Below the pieces are notes generated by a model. That model did not search any database. It saw nothing but the letters and a program-made list of their open reading frames with translations, and was not told the origin of the DNA. This document shows, piece after piece, positions 43,685-52,805 of a stretch of 64,000 bases of DNA. How positions within the stretch are numbered: the stretch's first letter is position 1; every line of letters begins with the position of its first letter. The DNA is from JAIBBG01 sp046304755 (lineage in GTDB: Bacteria > Bacteroidota > Bacteroidia > Flavobacteriales_D > Sanyastnellaceae): contig JBKCDO010000253.1 of assembly GCA_046304755.1 (NCBI GenBank), positions 1 through 64,000 of the forward strand, written 5' to 3'. A program made the position numbers and the translations under genes.

Positions 43685-45193
43685 ATGTCTCAAAACACAG
43701 GTAAAGTTGCCCAAATCATCGGTCCGGTAGTGGATATTTCCTTCCCGGCCGGCCAAAAACTCCCTAACATTCTTGACGCTTTGGTGATAAAGCGCCCGGG
43801 TGGTGATCTCATTCTCGAGTGCCAACAGCACATCGGTGAAGACACCGTTCGCGCCATCGCTATGGATGCCACCGAAGGCCTTCAGCGCGGTCAGGAAGTA
43901 ATTGCCACAGGAGCCAGCATTACGATGCCGGTAGGTGACGCCATTAAAGGACGTCTCTTCAATGTGGTGGGTAACTCAATTGATGGTATGCCTGAAGTGA
44001 GCAAGGCCGGTGGATATTCTATTCACCGTCAGCCTCCCCGTTATGAAGATCTTTCAACCTCTACGGAGGTTCTTTTCACCGGTATTAAGGTAATCGACTT
44101 GATCGAGCCTTATGCAAAGGGTGGTAAAATCGGATTGTTCGGTGGTGCCGGAGTAGGTAAAACCGTATTGATTCAGGAATTGATTAACAACATCGCAAAA
44201 GCGTACGACGGTCTTTCCGTGTTCGCCGGTGTTGGTGAGCGTACCCGTGAAGGAAATGACTTGTTGCGTGAAATGATCGAAGCCGGTATCATTAAGTACG
44301 GCGAAGAATTCATGCACGGTATGGAAAAGGGCGACTGGGACGTAAGTAAGGTTGATCCGAAGGAGTTGGCAAAATCGCAAGCGACCTTCGTATTCGGACA
44401 AATGAATGAGCCACCGGGAGCACGCGCTCGTGTGGCCCTCTCCGGTTTGACAGTAGCAGAGTATTTCCGTGATGGCGATGAAAAGTCAGGCGGTCGTGAT
44501 ATCCTTTTCTTTATCGATAACATCTTCCGTTTTACGCAGGCGGGTTCTGAGGTATCGGCGCTTTTGGGTCGTATGCCATCAGCGGTAGGTTACCAGCCAA
44601 CCCTTGCCACGGAAATGGGTCTGATGCAAGAGCGTATCACTTCTACGAAGCGTGGTTCGATCACGTCTGTACAAGCGGTTTATGTACCTGCGGATGACTT
44701 GACTGACCCGGCTCCTGCGACAACCTTCGCCCACTTGGATGCCACCACAGTATTGAGCCGTAAAATTGCTGAGTTGGGTATTTACCCATCCGTTGATCCA
44801 CTCGATTCAACCTCTCGAATTTTGACACCACAAATCGTTGGTGAAGAGCACTACCGCTGCGCTCAGCGTGTGAAGCTGATTCTCCAGCGCTACAAAGAAT
44901 TGCAAGACATTATCGCCATCCTTGGTATGGATGAATTGTCCGAAGAAGATAAACTCTCGGTATTCCGCGCCCGTAAAGTGCAGCGTTTCTTGTCGCAGCC
45001 TTTCCACGTGGCCGAGCAGTTCACCGGTATTAAGGGTACGCTCGTTCCGATCGAGGATACAATCAAGGGCTTCAACATGATTCTCGACGGTCATTGCGAC
45101 GACATTCCGGAATCAGCGTTTAACCTGAAAGGTACCATCGAAGAGGCTATCGAAGCCGGTAAGAAAATGTTGTCTGAGGCTGCAGCACGTTAA
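43685..45193 (+). CDS. atpD: F1F0 ATP synthase subunit beta
   Basis: 502 residues, the catalytic subunit of F1. It contains the P loop GGAGVGKTVL (about 153-162), GERTREGNDL, the Walker B region SGGRDILFFIDNIFRFTQAGSEVSALLGRMPSAVGYQPTL in part (FIDN), and the DELSEEDKL region near the C-terminus. With alpha it forms the alpha3beta3 head that makes ATP. Only atpC follows; the other ATP synthase genes are elsewhere. Detached atpD-atpC pairs are usual for Bacteroidota. Confidence 0.98.
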   Translation: MSQNTGKVAQIIGPVVDISFPAGQKLPNILDALVIKRPGGDLILECQQHIGEDTVRAIAMDATEGLQRGQEVIATGASITMPVGDAIKGRLFNVVGNSIDGMPEVSKAGGYSIHRQPPRYEDLSTSTEVLFTGIKVIDLIEPYAKGGKIGLFGGAGVGKTVLIQELINNIAKAYDGLSVFAGVGERTREGNDLLREMIEAGIIKYGEEFMHGMEKGDWDVSKVDPKELAKSQATFVFGQMNEPPGARARVALSGLTVAEYFRDGDEKSGGRDILFFIDNIFRFTQAGSEVSALLGRMPSAVGYQPTLATEMGLMQERITSTKRGSITSVQAVYVPADDLTDPAPATTFAHLDATTVLSRKIAELGIYPSVDPLDSTSRILTPQIVGEEHYRCAQRVKLILQRYKELQDIIAILGMDELSEEDKLSVFRARKVQRFLSQPFHVAEQFTGIKGTLVPIEDTIKGFNMILDGHCDDIPESAFNLKGTIEEAIEAGKKMLSEAAAR

Positions 45194-45206
45194 TCCTTGA
45201 CTCGTC

Positions 45207-45443
45207 ATGAAAGTTGAAATCATCACACCTGAACAAACCCTTTTCGAAGGAGACGGCTCATTTGTGTTCTTGCCCGGCAGCGATGGCAGTTTGGGCGTCC
45301 TCAACAATCACGCACCACTGATTTCTTCTCTGAAGAAAGGTGTGGTTCGGGTGAAGGACAATGGCGGAAAAGAGCATCGATTTGAAGTGAAAGGCGGAAC
45401 TGTTGAGGTGTTCAACAACAAAGTGACAATTCTCGCAGAATAA
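45207..45443 (+). CDS. atpC: F1F0 ATP synthase subunit epsilon, short form
   Basis: 78 residues, about half of the usual 130-140. Only the N-terminal beta-sandwich domain is present (MKVEIITPEQTLFEG, LPGSDGSLGVLNNHAPLIS, GTVEVFNNKVTILAE). The C-terminal helical hairpin, which inhibits ATP hydrolysis in many bacteria, is absent. It contacts gamma and the c ring in the stalk. It starts 13 bases after atpD and ends before a clear terminator, so it is complete rather than truncated. Confidence 0.95.
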   Translation: MKVEIITPEQTLFEGDGSFVFLPGSDGSLGVLNNHAPLISSLKKGVVRVKDNGGKEHRFEVKGGTVEVFNNKVTILAE

Positions 45444-45465
45444 CCTTTAAAAAGAAGAATATTGA

Positions 45466-45494
45466 AAGGTCGACTGAAATAGTCGGCCTTTTTT
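45466..45494 (+). terminator. Terminator of atpDC
   Basis: AAGGTCGACT pairs with AGTCGGCCTT around GAAAT, followed by T residues. Confidence 0.85.
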
Positions 45495-45680
45495 ATTGAT
45501 TTTCAGTGATATAAAATAGCTTTTTAGTGTATCCAAAACGGCCTTCATCCCGTAGAAACAGGCTCATGGCCATCAGGTTTGCGAAGACCTCGGTTGAGCC
45601 GTGCAACATTTGACCCAGTGTACCGTCTGATAGAATATACCTTTGTCTCTCAAACCGAAAGGCAAAAAAACACCCCGGGT

Positions 45681-48600
45681 ATGGCTATACTCAGAATTCT
45701 GACGTGTCTCTGGTTATGCGTGGCGACAACTGTCGTTCAAGCGCAATTAGCTACAACAGGCACGGATTTCTGGTTTGGCTTTTTCGAAAACATCAGTAAT
45801 AGTTCTGAAAATGTTTTAGTTGTGACCATCACTGCTCAGTCAGCAACATCCGGTACGATTAGTATTCCGGGGCAAAGTTGGCAACAATCGTTTTATGTCA
45901 ATGCTTCGGGAAGCACGGTTGTTGAAATTCCCCTACTTGAGGGAGAAGTGACCTCGAATGAATTCATTGATAATCGTGCAATTCACTTGGAATCCAACGG
46001 CCCTGTGTCGGTTTTTGCCACGAACTACGCAGAAAGCAGCAGCGATGCAACTCGGATTCTTCCAACCCCTCTGCTGGGCACGAAGTATATCGCGGCGAGT
46101 TATGCCGGAGCCAGTAATTCAGGCTCACAATTGATGGTAGTCGCCACGGAAGACGGCACTGAAGTACAGATCACTCCCAGTGTTACCACTTCGGCCGGTA
46201 ATGCTGCCGGTGTTCCTTTTACCATTCAACTTGAGTCCGGACAATGTTATCGCATGGTCGCTTCGGGCACCGGTGATTTGACAGGGTCGCAACTTTTCGC
46301 AACAGCTGCCAGTGGGAAGTGCCGGCCATTTGCCGTTTTTGGTGGCGCTATCTGCGCCAATATCCCTTCGAATTGTGCGCTTGCTTGCGATCATTTGTAT
46401 GAGCAATTGTATGATTTAGAAAAATGGGGAACATCCTTCATTATCACTCCGTTTGATTTTGTCATTAACCCAAGCTATTCAGGGATAACAGCACCGCGAT
46501 ACAGCTATCGCATCCTTGCATCAGAGGGCGGTACCAACATTATGATTGATGATGTAACCGCAATTGTTCTTCAGTCCGGGCAATTTCAGGAGTACACAAA
46601 CGAAACGTTACCCCATGTAATCGAGGCTGATCATCCTATTCAAGTTATTCAATATATGCAGGGAATTTCCTGCGCTGGTAATGGCGATCCGGCAATGGTA
46701 GTGCTAGAGGACGTTCACTCACACGCTACAGTGGATGTCATTGACGCAGTGGATGTGGGTGCGCTTAGCGAGCACTATGTGAATATCGTTATCAGTGCGG
46801 ACGGACTTGGTTCATTTGCTCTAGATGGTGCTGTGATTCCGGCGAATCAGTTTGAGCCAATTGGTGATGCCGATGGTTTCTGGACAGCAAGTTTTCCGCT
46901 GACTTCCGGTCAACATTTACTGGAATGCCCATCCGGCTTCAATGGAATTCAGTATGGCCACTCCGGGAATGGGGCCAATTCAACGAGTTATGCGTTAAGT
47001 CTTCCGGCGGTAAAAACTGTTCAGATGATGGACTTCGAGCAAAACCTTTGCACCAACACACCGTCGTCACTTCAAGTGCCTGCGAATTACACTTCCCCGC
47101 GTTGGTACTATGCGACCGATCCCGCCACGCTTATTTCAACCGCGAGTCCATTTCCATTGAATGCACCCATTCAGAATGCGATTTATGAGTTACATGCCGA
47201 CGATGTTTTGTCGGGGTGTGTCGATACGTTCTATTTCAATGTTGCCTCGCCTGATCCAATTCCGATTACCATTTCGCAGGATCAACTCAGCGTGTGTTCT
47301 TTTGAACAGGTGACGTTGACAGCGCACGCCTTGCCTTCCACCGCAATCTATGAATACAGCTGGACTCCGGAAGGTGCAATTGTCAATGGAGATCCTTCCA
47401 TGATAAGCGTTCAAGCGGAGGAAAATGCCTCGTATCAAGTGTTGGTTTCGACTATCGGAGGTTGCGCACAAACGCTCGACAACTATACGTTAGTCGTTAC
47501 TCCGGGAAGTATTGCCTCATTTGAAGTCATTGATGAGGATGTGCGTGTGTGCGAGGGCCAATCCGTGGATTTACATGTGGAAACCGAGCAAATCATCTGG
47601 AACGACAACTTTGATCCGGCCATCTCGTGGGGCGATTGGCAAAGTATTCTCGGCGGCGTGGAGAGCAATGTCTGCGGAACCATGGGTGGTAATGGCCTTT
47701 ATTTTAATGGCTCCTTTCCACGTGAGGCCATTACACAACCACTCGATTTAAGCGATGGAGCAACTGTCTATTTCTCCTTGAAAATTGCCAATGGAACAGC
47801 ACCATGTGATGATGCGGAGCCCGGCGATAATGTAACGCTGGCTTATTCCGTGGCCAACGGCCCCTGGATTACTATTCAAACCTTTTACGAATCCGCTTAT
47901 CCGGATTTCGAAGCCCTATCCGTTGTGCTACCTGCTGCCGCCTCGAATGCCAATACACGTCTGCGCTGGCGACAAGGTGGTTCTTATTCGGCTAATCAAG
48001 ATAATTGGGTTCTTGAAGATGCGTATGTGGGTCAATTGGCTACTGCCACATTTAACTACGCTTGGTCGCCGAGTGCCGGTCTGACCGGCATATTTGGCGA
48101 TGTTGTAACAGCAACACCGTCACAAAGCACTTGGTACGAAGTAACTACTGTCGACCCGTCGACAGGATGTGACTATGTTGATTCTGTCTTTGTGGATGTG
48201 GGCCCACAGTTCACCCTTGCCTTGACTCCTGACGAAACGAGATGCATACAGGAGGATATTGTGCTCACCGCTGTTCCTGATGAGCCGGGCAATTATTCCT
48301 ATACCTGGGCTCCGACGGCGGGATTGCAAGGCCCGTTTGCTTTCAATCCCTTGGCCAATGTGACACAAACTCAGACGTATACTGTAGAGGTCGTATCGGA
48401 TTATGGCTGCTCGGCTCAAGGTCAGGTGACCATCACGCTCGGATCTTTCTTTGAATTAGTGCTTGATGCTGTGGATGATTCCATTTGTGCAGGTGATATG
48501 GTCGAAGTCGAGGCCTTGCTCACAGGACAGACTAATGGAATAACACTTACTTGGAGCGGTGATTCGAGCATTAACAATACACAAGCTGCTACTATCACAG

Positions 48601-49871
48601 CTAGTCCGCAGCAGGATGTTACACTCACATGTTTGGCGGAACAGCCAAGCACGGGTTGTTCGGTTACGGAGGAAATTGTGGTGGATGTGACGCCGGCGTT
48701 TAGTGTGACCTTATCCCCGGGTCTTATTGAGACGTGCGAGGCCACGGGAACTCCGATTCAGGCTAGCGCGAGTTTGCCCGAAACGGTGAGTTGGAATTGG
48801 AGTCCGGGACTGTGGGTCGCAGATTCTACTCTTGCGAATACTACGCTGGCCTCAGAATCTTCAGGGTCATTGATTGCCACGGCATTATCTGCTTCGGGAT
48901 GCGTAGCTTCTGCAACACTTGTCATTGAAGTATCCCCATTGATTACCGATCTCGGTCCTGATTTCGGTTTGTGTATCGGGGAAACAGCCACACTTGAAGT
49001 TGATTGGCCTGCGAATTACGCTGTAACCTGGAGCACGGGAGTAACGGGAGCTTCACTGAACGTATCGACTTCTGATGTTTTCAGCGTCGAGGTGATTGCT
49101 CCCGATGGATGCACATCACGCGATACAGTGGAAGTGGTTGTTTACGATTACCCTGAGCTGGACTTAGGACCGGATACAGCGTTTTGTGCCGGGGAGGAAC
49201 TGCGCTTAACGGCGTCAGATCCGGGATTGGATTATCTCTGGAATACGGGACAGCTCTCAAGGCAAATAGACGTGAGTGAAGCGGGGATTTATTCCGTAGA
49301 GGTAACTAACGGCTATTGTTATGTCTATGATTCTATTGAAATCGCCGTAAATCCACTGCCCGTTCAACCCTTCCTTTCATCCTATACCACATGCTTCGAG
49401 GCTGCCATTGAACCGTATTACCTCGATGCAGGAAATCAAGGCTGTACCTATGTCTGGAGCAATGACTCCACTGCGCGTGTACTTCTCATAGAAGCCCCCG
49501 GTAATTATAGCGTGTGGATAGCTACAGCAGAAGGATGTTCGCAGGAGTTTGAGACTTCCATCGAACAGGAATGTCTGGAGGCCTTGTATGCACCAACGTC
49601 ATTTACACCGGATGGCGACGGTATCAATGATGCCTGGTTTGTTTATGGTGTCGATATCGTGAATTTTCACGTGCAGATATACAACCGTTGGGGTGAGCTT
49701 TTCTTTGAAAGCTCAGACTTGAATACACCGTGGCTCGGACAGCGGCGTGACGGTAATCAGTATGCGCCGACTGAGGCGTATGACTATGTCATTCGTTACC
49801 AGAAAATAGAAGACGATGGCAGCCGCAGCCTGGAGCAGGTGATTCGTGGAAGCGTCTTATTGATACGCTGA
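45681..49871 (+). CDS. Large T9SS-exported adhesin-like protein (IgGFc-like, type B sorting domain)
   Basis: About 1396 residues from ATG 45681 (signal MAILRILTCLWLCVATTVVQAQ); the longer frame to 45579 lacks a signal at its start. The N-terminal ~330 residues resemble the IgGFc-binding-type domain found in Bacteroidota surface proteins (TGTDFWFGFFENI, then ATDGTEVQI-type VATEDGTEVQI). The middle (about 480-1280) carries at least eight Ig/PKD-like modules with regular Cys and CAGEELRLTA-like starts. The end is a type B T9SS sorting domain (FTPDGDGINDAWF, VQIYNRWGELFFESSD). It should be displayed on or released from the cell surface, perhaps in adhesion or gliding. No gliding genes are next to it. 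Confidence 0.82.
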   Translation: MAILRILTCLWLCVATTVVQAQLATTGTDFWFGFFENISNSSENVLVVTITAQSATSGTISIPGQSWQQSFYVNASGSTVVEIPLLEGEVTSNEFIDNRAIHLESNGPVSVFATNYAESSSDATRILPTPLLGTKYIAASYAGASNSGSQLMVVATEDGTEVQITPSVTTSAGNAAGVPFTIQLESGQCYRMVASGTGDLTGSQLFATAASGKCRPFAVFGGAICANIPSNCALACDHLYEQLYDLEKWGTSFIITPFDFVINPSYSGITAPRYSYRILASEGGTNIMIDDVTAIVLQSGQFQEYTNETLPHVIEADHPIQVIQYMQGISCAGNGDPAMVVLEDVHSHATVDVIDAVDVGALSEHYVNIVISADGLGSFALDGAVIPANQFEPIGDADGFWTASFPLTSGQHLLECPSGFNGIQYGHSGNGANSTSYALSLPAVKTVQMMDFEQNLCTNTPSSLQVPANYTSPRWYYATDPATLISTASPFPLNAPIQNAIYELHADDVLSGCVDTFYFNVASPDPIPITISQDQLSVCSFEQVTLTAHALPSTAIYEYSWTPEGAIVNGDPSMISVQAEENASYQVLVSTIGGCAQTLDNYTLVVTPGSIASFEVIDEDVRVCEGQSVDLHVETEQIIWNDNFDPAISWGDWQSILGGVESNVCGTMGGNGLYFNGSFPREAITQPLDLSDGATVYFSLKIANGTAPCDDAEPGDNVTLAYSVANGPWITIQTFYESAYPDFEALSVVLPAAASNANTRLRWRQGGSYSANQDNWVLEDAYVGQLATATFNYAWSPSAGLTGIFGDVVTATPSQSTWYEVTTVDPSTGCDYVDSVFVDVGPQFTLALTPDETRCIQEDIVLTAVPDEPGNYSYTWAPTAGLQGPFAFNPLANVTQTQTYTVEVVSDYGCSAQGQVTITLGSFFELVLDAVDDSICAGDMVEVEALLTGQTNGITLTWSGDSSINNTQAATITASPQQDVTLTCLAEQPSTGCSVTEEIVVDVTPAFSVTLSPGLIETCEATGTPIQASASLPETVSWNWSPGLWVADSTLANTTLASESSGSLIATALSASGCVASATLVIEVSPLITDLGPDFGLCIGETATLEVDWPANYAVTWSTGVTGASLNVSTSDVFSVEVIAPDGCTSRDTVEVVVYDYPELDLGPDTAFCAGEELRLTASDPGLDYLWNTGQLSRQIDVSEAGIYSVEVTNGYCYVYDSIEIAVNPLPVQPFLSSYTTCFEAAIEPYYLDAGNQGCTYVWSNDSTARVLLIEAPGNYSVWIATAEGCSQEFETSIEQECLEALYAPTSFTPDGDGINDAWFVYGVDIVNFHVQIYNRWGELFFESSDLNTPWLGQRRDGNQYAPTEAYDYVIRYQKIEDDGSRSLEQVIRGSVLLIR

Positions 49872-50864
49872 TTATTCCTTTCCTTCAATGATGCGGTAGA
49901 GTTCATCCAGCTTTGGTTGCAGGATGATTTCGATACGGCGGTTTTTTGATTTATCAGCGGCATCTACGGGGTGATATTCACTACGGCCCGCGGCTGAAAG
50001 AATTTGCGGGTGAACATTGCTGTTGGCCATCATGATTTTGACGACTTCTGTTGCGCGCAATACACTTAAGTCCCAGTTGTCTTTTGGATAGGCTGCTGCG
50101 TTCAGTTTGTCGGTGTCAGTATGACCTTCGACAATCACTTCCATATCGACTTCATTTTCGATGGCTTTTGCTAAATCGATGAGCGCCTTCTTACCACCGG
50201 GATCCACTGCAGTGCTTCCGGTTGCGAAGAGCAGCTTCGCTTCCATGCTGACGTAAACTTTGCCGTCTTTTTCGCTTACGGTAAGACCTTTATCCTTAAA
50301 GCCGAGCAGTGCTGCCTGCACTTTGTTTTTCAGGGCTTCACTTGCTGCTTGCTGATCATTGAGCAATTGTTGCAAATCGTCCAAACGCTTTTGTTTATCG
50401 GCCAGTTCAGCGTTGGTTTTATCGATAGCGGCCTGCTTTTCATTCAGATCTTTTTCAAGACCCTTGAGCATATCTTCTTTGCGTTGCAAAGATTCCTGTG
50501 TGCGATTAAGTTCCTCAACCAGTTTCTTGTTTTCACCCGTTGCCTGACTTAGCAATTCAGAACTTTTCTTGGAAAGGATTTCGTTAAGCTCGTTGATTTT
50601 ATCATACTGCGCCTTGAGTTGACGGTATTCCTTGCCCATCTGAAGCGTGTCTCCCTGTAACTCCTTGAGTTGATCAGATTGTGCCTCTATTTTGTTATTG
50701 AGATCCTTGTTCCCCGCCTCTAATAATTCATTGGCTTTTTTAAGTGCCGCTAAATCGGATTCACAAGCGTTTTTCTTGGTTTCCATTTCAGCATACTTAC
50801 GTTGAGGCACACAGCTGCTGAGGGCAACAGTGAAAAGGGAAAGTACAATCAGGAGGTTCTTCAT
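49872..50864 (-). CDS. OmpA-family lipoprotein with coiled coil
   Basis: 330 residues. The N-terminus has a lipobox (ALSSC, Cys 18). Residues about 22-175 form a long coiled coil (KKANELLEAGNKDLNNKIEAQ..., EELNRTQESLQRKEDMLKGLEKDLNEKQ). The C-terminal OmpA domain (about 200-325) has VEGHTDTDKLNAAAY, NWDLSVLRATEV and GRSEYHPV...NRRIEIIL, which bind peptidoglycan. It links the outer membrane to the cell wall across the periplasm. Its stop lies one base after the stop of the convergent T9SS gene, with no room for a terminator. Confidence 0.88.
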   Translation of the reverse strand: MKNLLIVLSLFTVALSSCVPQRKYAEMETKKNACESDLAALKKANELLEAGNKDLNNKIEAQSDQLKELQGDTLQMGKEYRQLKAQYDKINELNEILSKKSSELLSQATGENKKLVEELNRTQESLQRKEDMLKGLEKDLNEKQAAIDKTNAELADKQKRLDDLQQLLNDQQAASEALKNKVQAALLGFKDKGLTVSEKDGKVYVSMEAKLLFATGSTAVDPGGKKALIDLAKAIENEVDMEVIVEGHTDTDKLNAAAYPKDNWDLSVLRATEVVKIMMANSNVHPQILSAAGRSEYHPVDAADKSKNRRIEIILQPKLDELYRIIEGKE

Positions 50865-50958
50865 GGCATTTGCGGGTTACTCCCCAAATTTCAACATTCA
50901 CAGTGGCGTCACATCAGGTGAAAGCACTGATTTTTGAACCATCCATTGTGCAGCAGTC

Positions 50959-52668
50959 TCAGGATAACCAGGCTTGAACTTCCTCCAGTTGAATAGCCGG
51001 AATCTCAAGCTTATTCTTCTTGCGATAGCCGTTCAGATTCTGGTGGATGGCGGTGGGTTTCGCAGTAGTCAATTTTTCGATGGAATCGTAACCTGCGCGG
51101 ACCACGTGTTCAACCCAGATTTCAGGAATTCCGAGTGCCATGAAAGCGCCAAGGTCAGGGCCTGTCTGGAATTTCTCGGGACGCATTTGCGGGAAGAAAA
51201 GTACTTCCTGAATCGCCTCGTTGTTGGTAAGGAACATGACGAGTCGATCAACCCCAATACCCATTCCGGAAGTTGGTGGCATACCGTATTCCAATGCGCG
51301 CAAAAAGTCCTGGTCGATGAACATCGCTTCATCATCACCGCGCTCTTGTAGCTTCAATTGATCTTCGAAGCGTTGACGCTGATCGATAGGGTCGTTGAGC
51401 TCGCTGTAAGCGTTTGCCACTTCTTTACCGTTAATCATGAGCTCGAAACGCTCGGTCAATTCCGGGTTGTCACGATGACGCTTGCAGAGCGGTGACATAT
51501 CCACGGGATAATCCATGATGAACGTGGGCTGAATGAACTGACCCTCGCACTTTGCGCCGAAAATTTCATCAATGAGCTTGCCTTTACCCATCGTGTTGTT
51601 TACCTCGATACCAATGCTTTTGGCAAACTCAGCCAATTCTGTTTCCGACTTTCCGGTGATATCGAAGCCGGTGTATTGCTTGATGGCATCGGTCATGGTG
51701 ATGCGCAAAAACGGCTTGCCGAAGTCGATGGTGCGATCGGCAAACTGCACGGTCGTTGTTCCCAGGGCATGCTCGCATACATGGCGCAGCATCGCTTCTG
51801 TGAAGTCCATCATCCAGTAATAGTCTTTGTAGGCCACATAAATTTCCATTACCGTAAACTCCGGATTGTGCGTGCGGTCCATTCCTTCGTTGCGGAAGTT
51901 GCGACTGAACTCATACACCCCTTCAAATCCACCGACAATGAGTCGCTTTAAATACAATTCGTTCGCGATGCGCAAGTACATGGGCACATCCAACGCGTTG
52001 TGATGCGTTATGAATGGGCGGGCCGATGCACCTCCGGGGATAGCCTGAAGCACGGGTGTATCCACTTCGAGATACCCTTGCGCATTGAAAAAATTGCGCA
52101 TGGCATTTACAATCTTCGTGCGCGCAACGAATGTGTCGCGGACTTTTTCATTCACTACGAGATCCACGTAGCGCATACGATAGCGCAACTCGGGATCACT
52201 GAAAGCATCGTGTACAACGCCGTCTTTGTCCGTTTTGACCACAGGTAGCGGCTTGATGGATTTGGCCAAGAGCTGAAGCGATTCTACGTGAATAGAAATT
52301 TCTCCCATACGCGTAGTGAAGAGCTTGCCCGATACTCCGATGAAATCGCCGAAGTGCAACAAGTGCTTGACCACTTCCTTGTACAATGTTTTATCGTCAC
52401 CCGGACAAATCGAGTCGATGCTGATGTAGATCTGTACTTTTCCCGTGGAGTCTTGCAGTTGCGCGAAACTGGCTTTACCCATGTCGCGCATATTGTGCAA
52501 GCGACCGGCGATGCGCACTTCTTTTCCTTCCACATAGTTGCCCAGAATTTCCTGAGCAGTAGTGTCTGTTTTAAATTCTGCCGCAGGAAAAGGATCAATG
52601 CCCAGTGCGCGCAATTTGTCGAGTGATTCCCGACGCACGATTTCTTCCGGAGAGAGGTGTTGAATCAT
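50959..52668 (-). CDS. lysS: Lysyl-tRNA synthetase (class II)
   Basis: 569 residues. It charges tRNA-Lys. An N-terminal OB-fold anticodon domain (about 50-165, VRIAGRLHNMRDMGKASFAQLQD) precedes the class II core: motif 1 (FLEVDTPVLQAIPGGA-like GYLEVDTPVLQ), motif 2 (FEGVYEFSRNFRNEGMDRTHNPEFT) and motif 3 (GMPPTSGMGIGVDRLVMFL). After motif 3 the protein continues for about 75 residues, including GIPEIWVEHVVRAGYDSIEKL, a possible helix-hairpin-helix-like tail absent from E. coli LysS. A TACATTTG box lies 4 bases before the ATG, implying an almost leaderless transcript. Confidence 0.96.
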   Translation of the reverse strand: MIQHLSPEEIVRRESLDKLRALGIDPFPAAEFKTDTTAQEILGNYVEGKEVRIAGRLHNMRDMGKASFAQLQDSTGKVQIYISIDSICPGDDKTLYKEVVKHLLHFGDFIGVSGKLFTTRMGEISIHVESLQLLAKSIKPLPVVKTDKDGVVHDAFSDPELRYRMRYVDLVVNEKVRDTFVARTKIVNAMRNFFNAQGYLEVDTPVLQAIPGGASARPFITHHNALDVPMYLRIANELYLKRLIVGGFEGVYEFSRNFRNEGMDRTHNPEFTVMEIYVAYKDYYWMMDFTEAMLRHVCEHALGTTTVQFADRTIDFGKPFLRITMTDAIKQYTGFDITGKSETELAEFAKSIGIEVNNTMGKGKLIDEIFGAKCEGQFIQPTFIMDYPVDMSPLCKRHRDNPELTERFELMINGKEVANAYSELNDPIDQRQRFEDQLKLQERGDDEAMFIDQDFLRALEYGMPPTSGMGIGVDRLVMFLTNNEAIQEVLFFPQMRPEKFQTGPDLGAFMALGIPEIWVEHVVRAGYDSIEKLTTAKPTAIHQNLNGYRKKNKLEIPAIQLEEVQAWLS

Positions 52669-52672
52669 AGCG

Positions 52673-52680
52673 CAAATGTA
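52673..52680 (-). promoter_or_regulatory. Candidate -7 box (TACATTTG) for lysS
   Basis: An exact TAnnTTTG match 4 bases before the lysS ATG, so the transcript would be nearly leaderless. No TTTG at the expected -33 position. Confidence 0.4.
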
Positions 52681-52752
52681 TCGTTGGATTTAAAACGCGC
52701 GCCTTCACGGAGCTGCTGAGAAGTCAACAATTTCCACCCATTTATTGATAGT

Positions 52753-52783
52753 AAAAAAAAGCCCGGCTGCAAAAGCCGGGCTT
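52753..52783 (-). terminator. Terminator of the ppiD-like gene
   Basis: On the minus strand AGCCCGGCT pairs with AGCCGGGCT around TTTGC, followed by eight T. It separates the ppiD-like gene from lysS. Confidence 0.9.
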
Positions 52784-52805
52784 GTATTCTCGAGTTACGC
52801 GGGTC

